The position numbers were made by a program, and so were the translations under genes. This document shows, piece by piece, positions 62,863 through 64,000 of a DNA stretch of 64,000 nt (position 1 is the stretch's first letter; the number at the start of each line of letters is the position of its first letter). Below the pieces are notes generated by a model that ran no database searches, had not been told where the DNA came from, and saw only the letters and a program-made list of their open reading frames with translations. Origin of the DNA: Nonomuraea sp. PA05 (GTDB lineage Bacteria; Actinomycetota; Actinomycetes; Streptosporangiales; Streptosporangiaceae); assembly GCF_008086045.1 (NCBI RefSeq), contig NZ_VSEY01000033.1, positions 98,979 to 162,978 of the forward strand, read 5' to 3'.

Positions 62863-63090
62863 ATGACGACCATGGGAATCGATCCGGCCCAGCTCAGCGA
62901 CGATGATCTGGTTCGCGAGCTGCGCCAGTTGCACACGACCCGGAGCGATACTTTTTTCCACGGGTCAGACGACGCGCTCGACCGCCACACCTCCCGCACC
63001 AACGAGCTGGAGGCCGAATACCTCCGCCGCTACCCCGACCGCGAGGTCGACCCGTTGCGGCTGAGGGAGGGAGCGAGGCAGCGCTCATGA
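62863..63090 (+). CDS. DUF6158-like small protein
   Basis: 75 residues: IDPAQLSDDDLVRELRQLHT then HGSDDALDRHTSRTNELEAE and YLRRYPDREVDP, the DUF6158 pattern found as a small conserved actinomycete protein. Helical and cytoplasmic; function unknown. Its stop overlaps the start of the next gene by 4 nt, so the two are translationally coupled. Confidence 0.75.
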   Translation: MTTMGIDPAQLSDDDLVRELRQLHTTRSDTFFHGSDDALDRHTSRTNELEAEYLRRYPDREVDPLRLREGARQRS

Positions 63091-63329
63091 CAGAAGGTCA
63101 CGACGTTCAGGCCCTCTCGGACCTGGACATCTACGTGTACGAGGCCGTCGCCTCCCAGGCCGTGGAGTCGGGCGGCGGCGGCGCCGAGCTCGGCGGGGTC
63201 GTGCGGGCGGCCGGCCTGACGGAGGAGGAGGTGCGGGCGAGCCTCACGCGGCTGATGGAGCAGGGGTACGTGGTGCCGTACGGCGACGGTTACGGGCTGG
63301 GGCCGCACACGTTCGAGGTCGAGTACTGA
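63087..63329 (+). CDS. small winged-helix-like hypothetical protein
   Basis: 80 residues, coupled to the DUF6158-like gene through ATGA. The pattern is helix-turn-helix then wing: VVRAAGLTEEEVRASLTRLM then EQGYVVPYGDGYGLGPH. It resembles a minimal winged-helix domain, perhaps a small regulator partnering with the upstream protein. No family name is assigned. Confidence 0.65.
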   Translation: MTEGHDVQALSDLDIYVYEAVASQAVESGGGGAELGGVVRAAGLTEEEVRASLTRLMEQGYVVPYGDGYGLGPHTFEVEY

Positions 63330-63336
63330 GAGTTCG

Positions 63337-63918
63337 TCACTGGCCGAAGGCGGACAGGGCCCGCAGGACGGACGCCTGTTCCGCCGTGACGCCCGACGCG
63401 CGCTGCCGGGCCGCCTCCCCGGGCGTCAGCCCGGCCGCGCACCACGCCGCCACCTCCTCCAGCGGGACGGCGCCCCACCAGGCGGCCATGACCTCCACCG
63501 CCGGCCGCCCGGTCGCGCGAGCCTCGGCCGCCGTGAAGCCGAGCGCCCGGAACACCCGCGCGTCCCCCTGATCCACCCGGCGCCGCGCCCACTCCGCCGC
63601 CTCGGCCCCGTCCCATCCGGCGTCGGCGTAGGCGCGGGCCACGTCGGCGGGCACGCCTGCCCGCAGCAGCCGCCGCAGCACCTCCACCACCTCGTGGGCG
63701 GGCTCGGCGGGCTCCGGCGCGGCCAGCCGCGCCCGCCAGGGGATCCGGCGCGGGCGCTCGCCCGCCAGGTGCCTGCGGGCGGCGTCGTGCGGGGCGGCGC
63801 CCAGCTCGTGCCAGCGCACCGCGTCCTGCGGCGTCATGCTGGCCCGCTGCCAGGTGACGACCGTGTCCGGGGTGGCGGCGGCGGTGCTCCAGAGGCGGGC
63901 GTCCGCTGGGGCGGGCAC
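63337..63918 (-). CDS. helical-repeat hypothetical protein
   Basis: 193 residues. At least four degenerate repeats of about 25-30 residues with the pattern A-x-A-W-x-x-A-G-(F/W/L)-x-x-x-E-A-x-x-W, for example ADAGWDGAEAAEWARRRVD and AAGLTPGEAARQRASGV. These repeats occur in actinomycete proteins of unknown function. The start is uncertain because the sequence upstream (63919-64000) contains long C runs that could hide frameshifts. It ends 8 nt after the small winged-helix gene on the opposite strand. Confidence 0.6.
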   Translation of the reverse strand: MPAPADARLWSTAAATPDTVVTWQRASMTPQDAVRWHELGAAPHDAARRHLAGERPRRIPWRARLAAPEPAEPAHEVVEVLRRLLRAGVPADVARAYADAGWDGAEAAEWARRRVDQGDARVFRALGFTAAEARATGRPAVEVMAAWWGAVPLEEVAAWCAAGLTPGEAARQRASGVTAEQASVLRALSAFGQ

Positions 63919-64000
63919 GCCCCCCGCCCGCCCGGCCGCCCCCTCCCCCGGGCGGGAAACCCCCCCCCGCCAGCCCCGCCCCCCCCCCCTCGGGGAGCCG
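63919..64000. other. homopolymer-rich end of window
   Basis: Repeated runs of 6 to 11 C bases (for example within 63961-63990) make reading frames unreliable here. They may be a true GC-rich spacer or a low-quality contig end. Confidence 0.5.

Overview
The window is high-GC actinomycete DNA. The FxsB-type radical-SAM module, SUKH-domain protein, F420-type LLM oxidoreductase, streptogrisin-like protease and GTG starts suggest a Streptosporangiaceae-like organism (Nonomuraea or a relative). No rRNA is present. One tRNA with anticodon CAT lies near the right end.

Layout: (1) 1-5.7 kb: end of an FxSxx-COOH peptide-modification module (TPR protein FxsT, HExxH peptide hydroxylase, radical SAM/SPASM FxsB), a SUKH-4/P-loop protein and a small secreted protein. 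(2) 6.2-19.1 kb: a two-component system, a WD40 receptor-like Ser/Thr kinase, two secreted hydrolases, a Cys-motif lipoprotein followed by a decayed efflux adaptor, and a decayed NucA/NucB nuclease. (3) 19.2-28 kb, locus 1: precursor peptide, YcaO cyclodehydratase, LLM oxidoreductase, a collapsed metal-siderophore ABC operon, two ABC half-transporters, then sodF. Three promoters here each carry two abutting 17-bp Nur-type (nickel regulator) boxes. (4) 28-38.5 kb: phosphate transport pair, ROK-regulated sugar/oxidoreductase operon, secreted hydrolases, pseudogenes. (5) 38.5-58.9 kb, locus 2: LacI regulator, remnant of an NRPS with two methyltransferase domains, then a second YcaO/precursor locus with a GliT-like dithiol oxidase, four methyltransferases, two pairs of ABC half-transporters and an intact binding protein/FecCD/ATPase importer. 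Three Fur/Zur-type 7-1-7 boxes precede its transcription units. (6) 58.9-64 kb: decayed integrase beside the tRNA, S1 protease, LysR regulator, small conserved proteins and a homopolymer-rich end.

The main observation is the pair of paralogous YcaO loci. Both combine a very short precursor peptide, a fused E1-like/YcaO enzyme, a pair of CydDC/YbtPQ-like ABC half-transporters, binding-protein-dependent metallophore import genes (remnant in one, intact in the other) and metal-responsive operators. The two precursors share a motif, TV-x4-H-[TS]-x(4,5)-AF-x-W. I infer that they encode RiPP-type metallophores: locus 1 nickel-controlled through Nur, locus 2 iron- or zinc-controlled through a Fur/Zur regulator. 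This rests on gene content and operator reading only; no product is known to me.

The window is also rich in decayed genes (efflux adaptor, nuclease, CocE hydrolase, NRPS, TauD dioxygenase, transposase, integrase, importer operon), which points to an accessory region with repeated gain and loss.
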